Below are positions 8,742 through 23,700 of a stretch of DNA of 26,541 nt, piece after piece. The notes beneath the pieces are model-generated. The model did no database searches, was not told the origin of the DNA, and saw only the letters and a program-made list of their open reading frames with translations. The DNA comes from JBDKJS01 sp039806065. Its GTDB lineage: Bacteria; Bacteroidota; Bacteroidia; AKYH767-A; 2013-40CM-41-45. Made by a program: the position numbers and the translations under genes. Within the stretch, counting starts at the first letter, position 1. Each line of letters begins with the position of its first letter. Where the stretch lies: assembly GCA_039806065.1 (NCBI GenBank), contig JBDKJS010000178.1, positions 1-26,541 on the forward strand. Reading direction: 5' to 3'.

Positions 8742-11700
8742 ATAGTCATCCTCAATTACAACACTGTTGTAGATAGTATCTAGACATCCTTGATTGTTAC
8801 TCACTACTAGCATTACTTGGAATGATCCAGTGTCAGTGTAGGTGTAGGCCGGATTACGATCACTTGATGAACCTTTGCCATCACCAAAATTCCAATACCA
8901 ATCAGTGGCACCAGCGCTCTCATCATCGAATTGGAAAGTTGAATTTAAAATTGTGGCTACATATTTATCGATTTCGAAGGCAGCATTTGGTTTAGGGAAA
9001 ACTCTAACAGCATTTGAGATACTTTTACTATCAGAGCAGCCTTCAGCTGTTGTCACTGTTAGGCTTACTGCATAAAGGCCTGGAGTTTGAAATAAGTGAT
9101 TCACAATAGCGCCTGTATCAGTAGTGTTGTCTCCAAAATTCCATTGATAATTACAATTTGGAATGACATTTGTTGATCCAAAGAAATTAACCGCTACCGG
9201 TGCGCACCCTTGAAATGGAGCATTAAAATCAGCTGTTGGTTTTGGCGCGACCCTTATGGGTACTGTTGCATTCACGGTGCCACATACATTGCTTACAGTT
9301 AAATAGAATGTGGAGTCGCGGTCAAGTGAAAATGTTGCAGCTGCAGTATTGATGGCACCATTGTTCCAATTGTAGGCATATGAATTTCCACTACCGCCAG
9401 ATGCTACTGCCGAAACACTTGCTTGTTGTCCTTGGCAAATGGCACTTGTTCCTACAGCTTGCACTTGTAATGCTGGATAGTGATAAATTGTTAAGTTATT
9501 GGAATTTACAGCACAACCATTTACATCAGTAACAGTCAGGGCATATGAAGTATTGTTAGCAGGTGTTACGTGAATGACATCTGCCAAGCTTCCATTATTC
9601 CAAGCATAGGCATATGGTGGTGTTCCACCTGCCACGGCAGCGCTTATTGTAGTGCTGGCTCCGGCACAGATGTTTTGATTTCCGCTAATGTTAGCTGTGA
9701 TGGCTGGAGGTGTATTAAGCAGTATAGCATTTTGAATTGTACACCCATTTGCATCAGTGATGGTAACACTATAGTTACCTGCTCCTAAATTGAACACAGA
9801 GCCGATGTTGCCCAGGCCATTGTTCCAATTGTAATTATAGGGTGCGGTACCTCCTGATGTATTTAAAATAATAGCGCCATTATTTATTCCAGCACAAGCT
9901 GGTTGCACAATAGATGGATTGATGTTTAGTGTACTTCCACTTCCTACTGAAACAGTAGCCGTATCGTTACAACCATTAGCATCGGTAGCAATGACTGTGT
10001 AATTGCCTCCATATAAATTTTGTATACTAGCTGTAGTCTGTAATGAAGGAAACCATAGGTAGTTAAAATTACCATTTCCGCCCGAAGCTAATGCTGTTGC
10101 TGTGCCATTTTGTTGCCCGCATGTAGTACCTGTGGCAGTGGTGGTAGTAACAATAGGATTAGGTTGTGTAATGTTCAATGGAATAGATGCTATGCACCCA
10201 TTTACATCTGTTACAACAATGTTATAAGTATTGGCACTAAGGTTGTTTACTGAAGCGGTATTGAATCCTCCAGGGGTCCAATTATAGGTGAATGGTGCAG
10301 TTCCCCCATTGATGGTAACAGTTGCCGACCCATTACTCCCGTTGAAACAAGTTACATTAGATTGTACGCTTGCTGAAAGCGTTCCTACACCAATGTTGCT
10401 TACCTGCACTGTGTCTGTAACTGAACAGGCATTACTGTCCGTTACTGTTATTGTATAAACTCCACTTGCAAGTGAATTGGCCGTGTTGTTTGTGTCACCT
10501 GTAGACCAGTGGTAGTTATAAGGAGCCGATCCACCACTAACAGTTGCAGTGGCACTACCATTGGATGCATTGCAATTAGCGGATTGATTACTTAAATTTA
10601 AAGTAATAGGTGAAGGCTCAGTAATGCTTATTGATTGCGAAGATGTGCAACCATTGGCATCAGTCACAGCAACTGTGTAATTCCCTGCACTTAAATTATT
10701 CGCTGTATTTGTTCCAATAGGTGCATGGCTCCATGAATAAATGTACGGACTATTACCGCCAATAGGTATAACGGAAATACTTCCATTATTGCCATTGGCA
10801 CAGCTAACTTGATTTACTTGCGAAACAGAAATGGACGGTCCACTAATATTTGAAATTGATATGGTAGCAGTATCTGACTGACCAAATGCGTCTCTTACCA
10901 AAACTTGATAGATTCCCGGGGCTAAGTTATTAATGGTGGCACTTGTTTGTCCAGTACCTATCCATTCATAACTGTATGGAGCAATACCCCCTATGGCCTG
11001 AGCTGTTGCACTACCATTAAAGGTTCCACAAGTAGCATTGATTGCTTGTGCTGTTATCTCAACTGGATTTGGCTGGGTGAGTGTAGTTGTAATACTTGCC
11101 GTACACCCAGTAGCATCAGTAACTATTATTTGATAAGTACCAGCAGGTAAGTTGAGTGCGCTATCACTACTGCTTACATTTGGTTGCCATGCGAATTGAT
11201 AAGGAGCAGTTCCTCCGATAACCTGTGTATGGATGGTGCCGTTGTTGCAGTTGTAACAATTGTTGTTTGTTACTCCATTCAAAGTTATCGTAGGTCCATT
11301 GCTATTCAACACCTGTTCAGCGATATTAATAGTACAACCGTTGTTGTCAGTAATAATTGCGGTGTAGGTACCACTTAAAAGATTATAAATGTTTGCTGCA
11401 GTATCATTGGTATTCCATAAAATTTGGTAGGGTGATATTCCTCCTTGGATTGATACACTTGCGGTACCGTTTGATTGGTTGCAGGATGCACTATTTGAAT
11501 TTGAACTTACCACCAAATTGCTCGGTTCATTTATTGTAAGTGATTCAGAAGTTGTACAACCATTGATATCTGTAACTGTAACTGAATAATTTCCAGCTAT
11601 TAGATTGTTAATTTGACTTGTGGTGGATCCATTACTCCATAAGTAAGTAAAGGGCCCATTGCCTGAGGTGATGGTTGCACTGGCTGATCCATTTGCACCT

Positions 11701-14700
11701 CCATAGCATGATACTTGACTATTGCTTTGTGCTGTAAGATTAGGACCATTATTGTCGTCTACATTTAATGTTAGCGTTGTTTGACAACCATCTGCATCTA
11801 ATATCAATACGCTATAATTGCCGCTTGCTAAATTGGTAGCTGTAGAAGTATTTCCGCCATTATTCCAAGCATACTGGTATGGCGATCTACCATTGGTGAT
11901 ATTAATTTGAGCAGCACCATTTAACTGTCCACAATTTGAATTTGTGGTAATCGCATTTGCATTCAAGACTATTCCATCAGGGATATTAAATGTGCCAGTA
12001 ACTGAGCATCCATTATCGTCATAACCTATTACTTGATACATACCTGTGGTGAGATTAGTAGCAGTTGCAACAGAATGACCTGTATTCCAATTGTAATTAA
12101 AATTTCCTGTACCTCCAGATAAGTTAAATGTAGCACTACCGTTGGTTCCACCAACACAACTTGGAGCAACCCATGATGAGTTGCTAACTATCATTGGCGG
12201 TGATTGTATGATAGCTTGAGCTGTGCTACTACATCCATTAGCATCAGTAACATGGATGGCATAGGTCCCTGCAGTCAAACTGCTAATTGAATCACTAGCG
12301 GCACTATTACTCCATTGATAGGTATAAGGTAATGTACCACCTGATACAAGTATCCTTGCGCTGCCATCAGCTCCTTGATAGCATTTTACATCTGATATAT
12401 TGAAAGCTAATTGTAATGCATTAGGTTCTTGTATAATGATTGATTCATTAGCTGAACAACCATTGGCATCTGTTACTTGTACGGTGTAATTTCCTGCCAC
12501 AATATTTTGTATGGAGGAGGTAGTTTCATTATTACTCCAAAGTATAGTGTATGGTGCTTGTCCATTTGTTATACCAATCTCTGCAGATCCAGAGTTGGTT
12601 CCAAAGCAATTAACATGATTAATATTTGCCACGGCAATGTTTGGCCCATTTAAATCTGAAATTGAAGCAGTATGTGTGGCTATACAGCCATTAGCATCTT
12701 CTATGGTAGCTGAGTAAGAACCGCTTGGGATACCGATCAGCGAGTTTCCAATGCTGCCATTATTCCAAGTGATGGTATAGGGTGATGCTCCTCCTGTTGG
12801 GGTAAGAATTATACTACCATTACTTTGACCACAAGCAGCAGGAACTGCTTCTGCAAAAGTTGTGATGCTATCTGTCTCTGTTATAGAAATATTGCTTGTA
12901 GTTTGACAGCCATTGGCATCATTGATAATTACCGTGTGGTTTCCAGCGCTTAAATTTTGTGGATTAGAAATAGTGTCGTTAGAAGGAAACCATGAATAAG
13001 TGTAAGGAGCAGTTCCACCAGAAGTGGTAGTAACTATCGATCCTGAACTTCCACCAAAACAGGTAACTGGAGTTGCTGCCAAAGATGTGTTTAAAAGTGG
13101 AGGCTGATTTATATCAAAGTTGATAAGGGTATTACAACCATTAGCATCCACTATATTTACAGTATAATTTCCTGCACTGAGCGAACTTGAATATGCTGCA
13201 GAGTCACCATTGGCCCAATTATATTGGTAAGGAGCAGTTCCTCCTTGAACTGTTATATTGGCAATACCATCCATACTGTTATAGCAAAGCGTATTGGTAG
13301 TATTCGCAACCGCTTGAAGTGCTAAAGGTTCATTTACAAATACACTTGATGAAGTACTACAACCATTTGCATCGGTTACTTGTACTGCATAACTTCCTGC
13401 AATGATATTCGATAGGTTTTGATTGGTAGATCCATTGCTCCAAAGGTAGCTGATGGGTTGTGTCCCATTCGCGACCGTTAGGTTGATAGAACCAGTGTTA
13501 TTTCCCTGACATAAAGTAGGATAGGCATTGAGTGCAACTATTGACGGACCATCAAGATCAATTAGTGTATAAGATTGCATTATATTGCAACCGTTAAAAT
13601 CTGTTATGGTTACTTCATAATTGCCTGCTGCCAGCTGACTTGCAATACTACTATTGCTTGTAGCTCCTTGCCATATATAGGTATAGGGCCCAGTACCACC
13701 TGATGTGGAAATGATTATGCTACCAGTAGCTTGCGAACACGAAGGAGATTGTGTGGTGCCAGAAATAGTAAGAGGTGATGGTTGAGTTACCTCAATGCTG
13801 TTTGTGGTTGTACATCCATTGTCATCAGTAATTGTTACGGAGTAAATTCCGGCCGAAAGGTTTATTATATTTGAAATCGTATCGCCATTTGACCAATGGT
13901 AATGATAGTTGCCAGTTCCACCGCTTGCTATAACATTGGCACTTCCAGTGGTATCGCTATGACAAAGTACATTGCCCCCTGATATTTGGCTAGAAAGTGG
14001 GTTTGGCTCAGTAATGGTTATAGTTGTAGCTCCTATACAGCTATTGGCATCAGTAACTTCAACATAATAGGTACCGGCAGAAAGCGAACCTGCACTATCC
14101 GCAGTAGCGCCATTTGACCATAAGTAAGTGAATGGTGCTGTTCCACTGCTTAAAGTGAGCGATGCACTTCCATTATTTCCACCATAACATGATACATTGG
14201 ATACGGTTCCTGCTGATAAGCTTGGACCATTAATATTTTGAATTGCAAATGTAGTATCGAGAGCGCAATTATTAGCATCAGTAAGCGTAAGTGTATAAGT
14301 ACCAGCTACAACATTGCTCATCACATTGCTACTTATTCCGTTTGACCATAAGTAGGTGTAAGGAGCTGTTCCGCCTACACCATTTACAGAAATTCCTCCA
14401 TTGCTGCTGTTACAAGTAGCACTTGTGTTATAATTTACCGTGGCCAACATAATGGGTTGATTGATTGTTTCAATTCCATTCCAAACGCATCCATTAGCAT
14501 CAGTTACCGTAATTGCGTAGTTGTTAGCATATAGTTGATTAATTGATGATGTAGTATTGCCATTGGACCAACTATAAGAGTAAGGGCCAGTACCGCCAAT
14601 TATATTGGTGGATAGACTTCCATCATGACCCCCATTACAAACTACATGGCTTGCCGTAATGGCTCCTTGAAGCAGGTCTGGTTCATTCACGGTAGTGCTA

Positions 14701-17700
14701 GCTGTAGCCACGCAATTGTTGCTATCGGTAACTGTTACATTATAAGTTCCGGCAATAAGTCCTGAAATAGAAGGAGCGAAAGTATTATTAGACCATGCAT
14801 AGGTATATGGTGCTGTTCCTCCAACTGGATTTGCAACTAGGGCAGCATTGCTATCGCCAAAACACTGTACTTGTGCGATATTGAAAATAGTAGTTAATAA
14901 TGCTTGAGGCTCAGTAAGGGTTATGGCTAAATTAAAAGTACAGTTTTGAGCATCTGATACATTTACATTATAATTTCCTGCACCTATGTTCGATAGGTCT
15001 TCTGTAGTAGCTCCAGTATTCCATTGGAAATTATAGGGAGCGGTTCCTCCGACAACATTAATATTTATTTGGCCATTCATGTCTCCATTACACAACGGAA
15101 GAATGGTTTGTTGCACCTGCGCAGTTAATGTTGTAGGTTGTGTGATAGCTACAGCAATTTGTTCCGCACATCCATTTACATCAATTACATTTATTTGGTA
15201 ATTGCCCGCAGGAAGATTGCTTCCGATGTTGGTTGATGAAATGTTCGGGGTCCATTGAAATGAGTAGGAAGGTGTACCTCCGCTTATATTTAAACTTACT
15301 ATACCATCATTAATTTGATTACAAGAGGCATTAGTTATAGTACTGGCAATGTTTAATGGAGCTGGCTCGTCAATATTTGTACTTAAACTGTTACTACAGC
15401 CATTAATATCAGTAACTGTTAGTTGATAAGAATCAGCATTCAAATGGGTTGCAATTGATGTGGTGTCGCCATTGCTCCATTGATATTGATAAGGCTGTGT
15501 ACCACCTGTAATTTGAGCGGTAGCCATTCCAGAACTATCATTATTACAAAGCAGGGCTTGGGTGGAAATGGAAATGGTAAGCGGTTGTGGTTCTTGAATG
15601 GTACCATTAATAGCATTAAAACATCCATTGGCATCGGTTACAGTAATAGTGTAGTTTCCTGAGGCTAACTGAGTAGCGCTAGCTGAATCAGAGTTGCTTC
15701 CTGTCCAAGAATAGGAGTAAGGAGCTATGCCACCAATTGTATTGAATGAAAGGCTTCCAGTGTTGGTGCCAAAGCAATTTGCATTTTCCGAGTTAACAAG
15801 GCTAATTGAAATTGGGTCGGGCTGTGTAATTGTATAAGATGATACACTTATGCAGCCATTAATATCAACTACTGTGAGACTATATGAATTTGCAGTAGCG
15901 TTAATAATTTCATTTGAATTTGAGGAGTGATTGGCCCATGTATAGTTATAGGGAGCTGTGCCTCCCACAGTATTGGTAATGATGCTTCCGTTATTACCGT
16001 TGAAACAACTTACGTTGCTTAGGTTGGCTAGTGAAGTAACCAGGCTATCTGGTTGTTGAATGTTTGTCATTCCAGCAACTTGACATCCATTGATATCTCT
16101 TACTTGAACGGAGTAGGCCCCTGCAAATAAATTCGTAAGATTACTTGATGTAGCGCCATTGTTCCATAGATATGAGTAAGGAGCAATTCCTCCACTTATT
16201 GAAGTGTTGATGCTGCCTAAGCTATTTCCAAAGCAAGTAGTGTTAACAGCTGTTAAGTTTATGGCTAATGGAGCTGGTTCATTAATGGTCAGCGTATTAT
16301 TCACAGTGCAACCATTGCTGTCGGTAATGAGCACATTATAGGATCCTTGAGTTAAACTATCGGCTAATGAATTGGTGGATCCATTGCTCCAAAGAATTGA
16401 GTATGGGCTAGTGCCTCCAGAAATACTAACGTTAGCTGATCCAGTATTCCCGCCACTGCAGATCACCTCAGTGGCTGTTGTAGCGGCCTGAAGTAACGGA
16501 GGTTCATAGATGATTACTGTAGCGGTAACAGCACAATTGTTTGCATCGGTTACTACAACTGTGTAGTTGCCCGAATTTAAATTATTTGCTGTACTATTTG
16601 TACTTCCATTGCTCCACAAGTAAGTGTAGGGAAGCAAACCTCCCGTTGCATTTACTGAAGCGGTTCCAGTGTTGCTACCAAAACATAAGGCATCCGTTGC
16701 AACTGTAGCAGCAATTGATGGGCCAGATGTATTTTGAATATTTATAGTTGTGTCAAAAGTACAGTTGTTGGCATCGGTAATGGTTAATTGGTAGGCTCCA
16801 GGCATTGCAGCATTGATCGAATTATTATTTCCGCCATTGCTCCATGAATAGGTGTAAGGGGACACTCCACCATTTGGTAATGCAAATGCACTGCCAGAAG
16901 CAGTTCCACAAATGCTTGGGGATGTAGTTACATCTGCCGATATAAGGGAAGGTTCTGTGATGGTTGAAATAGTTTGAGTTTGACATCCATTTACATCTGT
17001 TACCTGTATTGAATAGGTTCCACTTAATAGGTTAGAAGCGGTATTGGCATTGCTCACTGAAGGATTCCAATTGTAAGAGTATGGAGCCGTACCACCGGTG
17101 GTAGTAAGCACTATGCTTCCACTAGCACTATTGAAACAAGTTGCAGGTGTTTCGGATGTTGAAACACTAAGTGGTGGGCGTTCAGTAATGGTTGCATTGA
17201 TGGTAGTATTACATCCGTTACTATCTGTTATGGTCACACTGTAGCTACCTGCTGCCAAACTATTAGCAAAATTTGTTGTGCTTGTTGAGCCATTCCATTG
17301 ATAAGTATAGGGCGTAGTTCCTCCAGCAGCAGTTATGGCAATATTTCCAGTACTGTCTCCAAAACAATTTACATTGTTGATAGCATTTATATTCGCTGTT
17401 AAAGAAGTTGGTTCATCTATGATAAATGAAGAACTGACTGAGCAACCGTTAGCATCAGTAACATTAATGATGTAGTTTCCTGCCGCTAGATTGTTGGCAA
17501 CATTTGAAATTGATCCACTGCCTGACCATGTATATGAATAGGGCATTGTACCACCTACTGCGGTTACTGAAATACTGCCATCGTTTCCGCTATTGCAGCC
17601 AACTGGAGTAATGGTTGCATTTGATATGGTTAATGGAAGGGGCTCGGTAATGTTAGCTGACAGGGAAAGTGTGCAATTATTCGCATCTGTTACAACTAAC

Positions 17701-20700
17701 TGATAAATGCCAGCAGCAAGATTTGCATTTTGTGCTGTTGCATTTCCATTGCTCCATTGAAATGTATATGGACTTACTCCACCATTTATATTTGCAGTAG
17801 CAATTCCATTGTTTGATGAAGCGCATGTTGCATTGGATGTTGCAATGTTTCCAGAGAGAGCGGTAGGCTCAGTAACATTACCATTAGTGGTGTTGGTGCA
17901 ACCGTGGGCATCTGTAATGGTTAGTGAATAGCTTCCTGCACTGATGGTTGTTAATGTACTAGATGTGCTTCCGTTACTCCATAAAAATGAATAGGGAGCA
18001 GTTCCACCGTTGGGATTAGTTAGTATGGTGCCATCATTAGACCCGCTGCACAAGGCTGGGATTGATGACAAGGAGTTTTGAAGTGCAGGCGGTTCATTGA
18101 TTGATGTACTTACTGAACCGATGCAACCATTGGCATCAGTTACATTAAGAGTGTAAAAACCAGCTGTTAAATTTGAAGCAGTTAGGTTGTTACCACCGGA
18201 AGGAGACCATGAATAGGCTAGTGGTGCCAAACCTCCTGAAACTGTTGCTTCAAGGTATCCATTGTTGCCTCCATTACATAATACATCATTGCTAACCGCC
18301 AATGATACTTGTGGTCCACCAGCATCAGCAATATTTGTTTGTAGTGTGAAGATACAGTTATTTGCATCTGTTATGGTGATAGTATAATTACCAGCTACAA
18401 GACTATTTCCACTATTTGAACTAGAAACTGAAGGTGACCAGTTGTAAAGATAATTTGGTGTTCCACCAACAGCTGTTATTGAAATCGATCCATTGGAACT
18501 TCCGCAAGTTGTATTTGTATTATTTGCAGTAGCACTGAGTGGTTGTGGCTCAGAAATATTTATGCTGTGTATAAGGGTACAATTGTTGTTATCTGTAATT
18601 GTAATTTGATAGGTTCCAGCGGTAAGTCCTGATGCTGATGACGAGTTTATATTTGAAGGGCTCCAATTGTAAGTATATGGGGCAATACCACCTGATACAA
18701 CAATACTTCCCATACCATCTGCAGCACCATTGCATGTTACGTTGGTAACATTACTAGTGATGGAAGCAAGTGTTGCAGGTTCTGATACTGTGGTATTAAT
18801 GGTTGCCATACAGCCATTGGCATCTGCTACTGAGATGGAATAATTTCCTGCTGCTAATCCTGATGCAAAGTTTGATGAACTTACATTAGGATTCCAATTA
18901 TATTGGTATGGACTAGTGCCTCCATTAACTTGAATGCTTATGCTTCCACTGTTATTTCCATTGCAGGTTAATGGAGTAACAATAGCATTAGCAATAAGGG
19001 CAGATGGCTCTTGGATAGAAATATTATTGGAAGACATACATCCATTGGCATCCGTCACAGAAACTTGATAATTGCCTGCTGATAATCCATTTGCTGTGGC
19101 ATTATTACCACCCGTTGGTGACCACGCATATTGGTATGGTAAGGTACCACCAGATGCTATTGCAGTTGCACTTCCTGAATTGTCGCTATTGCATAAAAGA
19201 TTAGAGGCATTGATTATGGTAGTTAATGGCAGCGGTTCTGTTAGAATAATGTTTGATGTAGTATTACAGCCATTTGCATCATTGATACTAACTGAGTAAG
19301 AACCTGCTGTAAGATTTACAGCAGTAGCTGTATTGCCACCTGATGGTGACCAAGCATAGTTATAAGGAGCTGTTCCTCCTATGGCTATTGCAGCAGCACT
19401 ACCATCAGATGCGCCATTGCAGCTAATAATTGCTGCAAGGCTTGTAGTGGCAGTTAATACTGCCGGTTCTGAAATGCTGGTATTAGCTTGGCTTGAACAT
19501 CCATTTCCATCTGTAACGGTAATTGTGTAATTGCCTGCAACTAGATTCATTGCTGTTGCTGTATTTCCACCAGATGGAGACCATGCATAACTATAGGGGG
19601 CTAATCCACCCTGTACTGTTGAAGTGATTGATCCATCTGAGCTGCCATTACAACTAGCATTATTAGTACTACTGATACTAGCGATCAGGAGCGGTGGCTC
19701 TGCTATTTGTACAGTTGAAGATGATGAACAACCATTTTGGTCAGTTGCTGTAAAAATATATGTACCTGCTGTAAGATTGCTTGCATTAATGCTATTTCCA
19801 CCGCTAGGTGCCCAGTTGTAATTTATTATTCCAGTACCTCCAACCACTTGTCCTATGGCACTACCAGAATTCCCGCCATTACATAAAACATTTGTAGATG
19901 AAACAACACCTGTAATTGGTCCACTTGTATTGCTTACCGCTATCGATGCGGTCTCTGAACATCCATTTGCATCGGTGATGGTCACAGTATAGCCGCCAGC
20001 TACTAGATTTGAAGCATTTGCGCTATTACTGTTATTGGGTGCCCACTGATAAGTATAAGGTGCATTACCTCCGGATGCAGATATGCTTGCGCTGCCATTT
20101 GCATTTCCGCAGGTTGCGGCTGTTACGATTGAAGTATAAGTAATTGGAGATGGTTCAGTCAATGTCACGCTATGAGTAGCAGTACAATTATTTAGGTCGG
20201 TGACTGTTAATGAATAAGTACCTGCACTTAGATTGTTGATGTCTTGTAGACTTAGGTTTCCTGGATTCCAATTGTAGCTATAGGGTTGAGTTCCTCCAAA
20301 TACATTAATATCAATGGCTCCATTCGTTCCGTTATTACATAGTAAATTTGTAAGAGCATTGTTGGTGATTTGAATAGCTGCAGGTTCTGATATATTAGCT
20401 GTTGCTATAGTAGTGCAATTGTTTAAATCAGTAATAGTTACAGTATAGGATCCAGCTGAAAGGTTTGATATGCCTGACGTGTTAAACCCGCCTGGTGTCC
20501 ATGAGTAGGAGTAGGGAGCGGTGCCACCATTGGCAGTTACTGAAGCACCGCCATTGCTTCCACCATTACATGAAGCATCATTCACTATAATATTGGCGCT
20601 TAAGATTGTGGGTTGCGAAATGTTTACACTGGCATTGGCATTACAGCCATTTGCGTCAGTTATATTTATTGTATATCCACCAGCTGTAAGATTATTTGCA

Positions 20701-23700
20701 GAAGCAGAATTGCCGCCTGATGGCGACCAAGAATAAGTATAGGGTAAAGTACCTCCTGAGCCAATGGCAGTGGCACTTCCATTATTGCCATTAAAACAAG
20801 TAACATTGTTGCTATTGTTAATGGTAGCTGTAAGTGCTGCGGGTTGCGATATTGTAGCAACTGCTATAGAAGTACATCCATTATTATCAGTAGTAGTGAC
20901 TGAGTAAGTTCCACTAGCTAAATTATTGATTGTAGCAGTGGTTGATGATCCTGGGTTCCATAAATAATTGTATGGCGCTGTGCCACCAGAAGCTGTAACA
21001 CTAGCTGATCCATTTGTATTATTAAAACAACTTACATTTGTAGTATTGCTTATACTAGTAGTTAAAGCACTAGGTTGAGAAAGTGTGACATTTGAAGTAC
21101 TAGTACACCCATTTGCATCAGTAACCAATACACTATAGGTTCCTGCAGAAAGTCCGTTTGCAGTGCTATTAGTTAAGCCGCTCGGAGACCATAGGTAAGT
21201 ATAGGAAGGAGTTCCACCAATTACGCTAACTGAAGCCATACCATTGGTGCCGCCTTGGCATGATACATTGGTACTTGATAAAATATTACTTGTAAGAATT
21301 GGGGGCTGAGAAATGGAAACAGAAGCTGTGGTTGTACATCCATTGATATCTGTGATAGTTATGGTATAACTTCCTGCACTAAGATTAGAAACGCTTGAGG
21401 TGGTCATTCCTCCAGGACTCCATAAGTAGGAGTAAGGAGCGCTTCCTCCTAGAACATTCACTGTAGCACTACCATTAGTTCCACCGTTACATAAAGGGGG
21501 GGTGGCATTGGTTATATTAGCTGTAAGACTACTTGGTTGGTTAATTGTAACTGTTTCATCTGTACTACATCCATTTGCATCTGTTATTGTAACTTGATAA
21601 TTTCCTGCACTTAAATTGTTAGCAGTAGCATTATTACCTCCACTTGGAGACCATGAATAGGTATAAGGAGCTGTTCCTCCATTAGCAGAAACGGTTGCGC
21701 TTCCATTATTGCCTCCGTTGCAGCTAACATGGGTATTTCCTGTAATCGTAGCATCAAGTACAATTGGGTGATTGATGATTGCATTTACATTAACGCTACA
21801 ACCATTGTTGTCTAATATAGTTGCGGTATATGTTCCAGCTCCAATATTTGAAATGGTAGCGTTGGTTATATTACCTGGATTCCAAGTATAAGTATATGGT
21901 GCAGTACCACCGTTTGCTGTTACCGTTGCAAATCCATCCGTTGATCCATTGCAGGAAGCATGATTGATGGTTGATATATTTCCTGCTAAAATAGGAGGTT
22001 GAGTGATTACTATAGTTGTTTGATCAGTGCAGCCACGGCTATCTGTTGCTGTGACTGTATAGGTTCCAGGGCTCAAGTTACTTGCACTAGCATTGGTGCC
22101 ACCTGTAGGCGACCAAGAGTAAGTGTAGGGTGCGGTTCCGCCCGTAGCCAATACTGTAGCGCTTCCATTATTTGAATTGAAACATGTAACATTTGAAATG
22201 GTAGTAGCATTCACTGTAACCGTGGTAGGTTGGCTAATCGTAACTGATGCCGTAGCTTGACAATTATTTGCATCAGTAACTGTAATGGTGTAATTACCTG
22301 CGGCAAGTCCACTGGCCGATGAATTGTTTCCACCAGCAGGTGACCAACTATAAGTTAAAGTTCCACTGCCGCCAGAGGTTGTAGCCGAAGCACTTCCATT
22401 TGATCCTCCAAAGCAAGATACATTCTGAGAACTAATAATATTTACTGATGGGCCTGATGAATTACTCACTCCAATTGAAGCGATAGTAATGCAATTATTA
22501 GCATCTCGAATTGTAACCGTATAGGCACCCGCTGCTAGATTGTTTGCAGAGGCACCTGTACCGCCCGAAGGCGCCCATGAATAGGTATAAGGACCAATCC
22601 CTCCTGTAGTGACAATACTTGCTGAACCATTACTTGATCCACAGGTACTTGGTATTGAAGTGTAAGTATAGTTTAAAGGGCTAGGCTCGCTGATGGATAC
22701 CGATCTTGTTATATTACATCCGTGAGCATCTGATACTTGGACAGCATAGCTTCCAGCTGTTAAACCTGTAATGTTACTAGAAGTGCTTCCCCCAGGTGTC
22801 CACAAATAGGTATATGGTGCAGTTCCGCCACTTGGCACTACTGTAGCATTTCCATTAGATCCTCCATTGCATAAAACGGAGGTGCTTGAAGTAGTAGCAG
22901 ATAAAATGGTTGGTTGACCAATAGTATAATTTCTTGTTCTTATGCATCCATTAGCATCAGTAACTTGTACTGAATAGTTTCCAGCACTTAATCCAGCTAT
23001 AGATGAAGTGTTGTAGCCACCAGGTGACCATAAGTAGCTGTATGGTGCTGTTCCTCCTGATACATCTATACTGATAGCTCCATCATTGCTCCCATTACAC
23101 AATGCATTTGATTGACTGATTGTATTGATAACTAATTGTGATGGTTGACTAATTGTTAAACTAACTATATCACTACAGCCTCTATTATCAGTAATTGTAA
23201 CAGCGTAATTCCCTGCAGCAAGGTTGCTAGCGCTTGAAGTATTACCACCGCTAGGTGCCCAACTATAAGTATAAGGGGCAGTGCCTCCTGATGCATTTAT
23301 TGTGGCGCTTCCATTATTGCTACCTTGGCAACTTGCATCAGTGATACTACCCACTGATCCCTGAACGGGATTGGGCTGGGATATCGTGATGCTACTAGTT
23401 TGTATACAATTATTCGCATCTCTAACAGTAACTGTATAGCTTCCTGCTGAAAGCCCATTTGCTGTGGCATTGGAACCACCGGTTGGCGACCAACTGTATG
23501 TATAAGGAGCTACACCACCACTAGCCGAAACAGTAGCACTGCCATTATTTCCTCCGTTGCAACTAACATTAGTTGAAGTTGGAATTGAAACTGTGAGGAC
23601 AGCTGGTTGAGTGATATTGGCAATAGCAGTAGCAGTACAGTTGTTTGCATCTCTAATAGTGACAGTGTAGCTACCTGCAGTTAAGCCACTTGCGGTAGTA

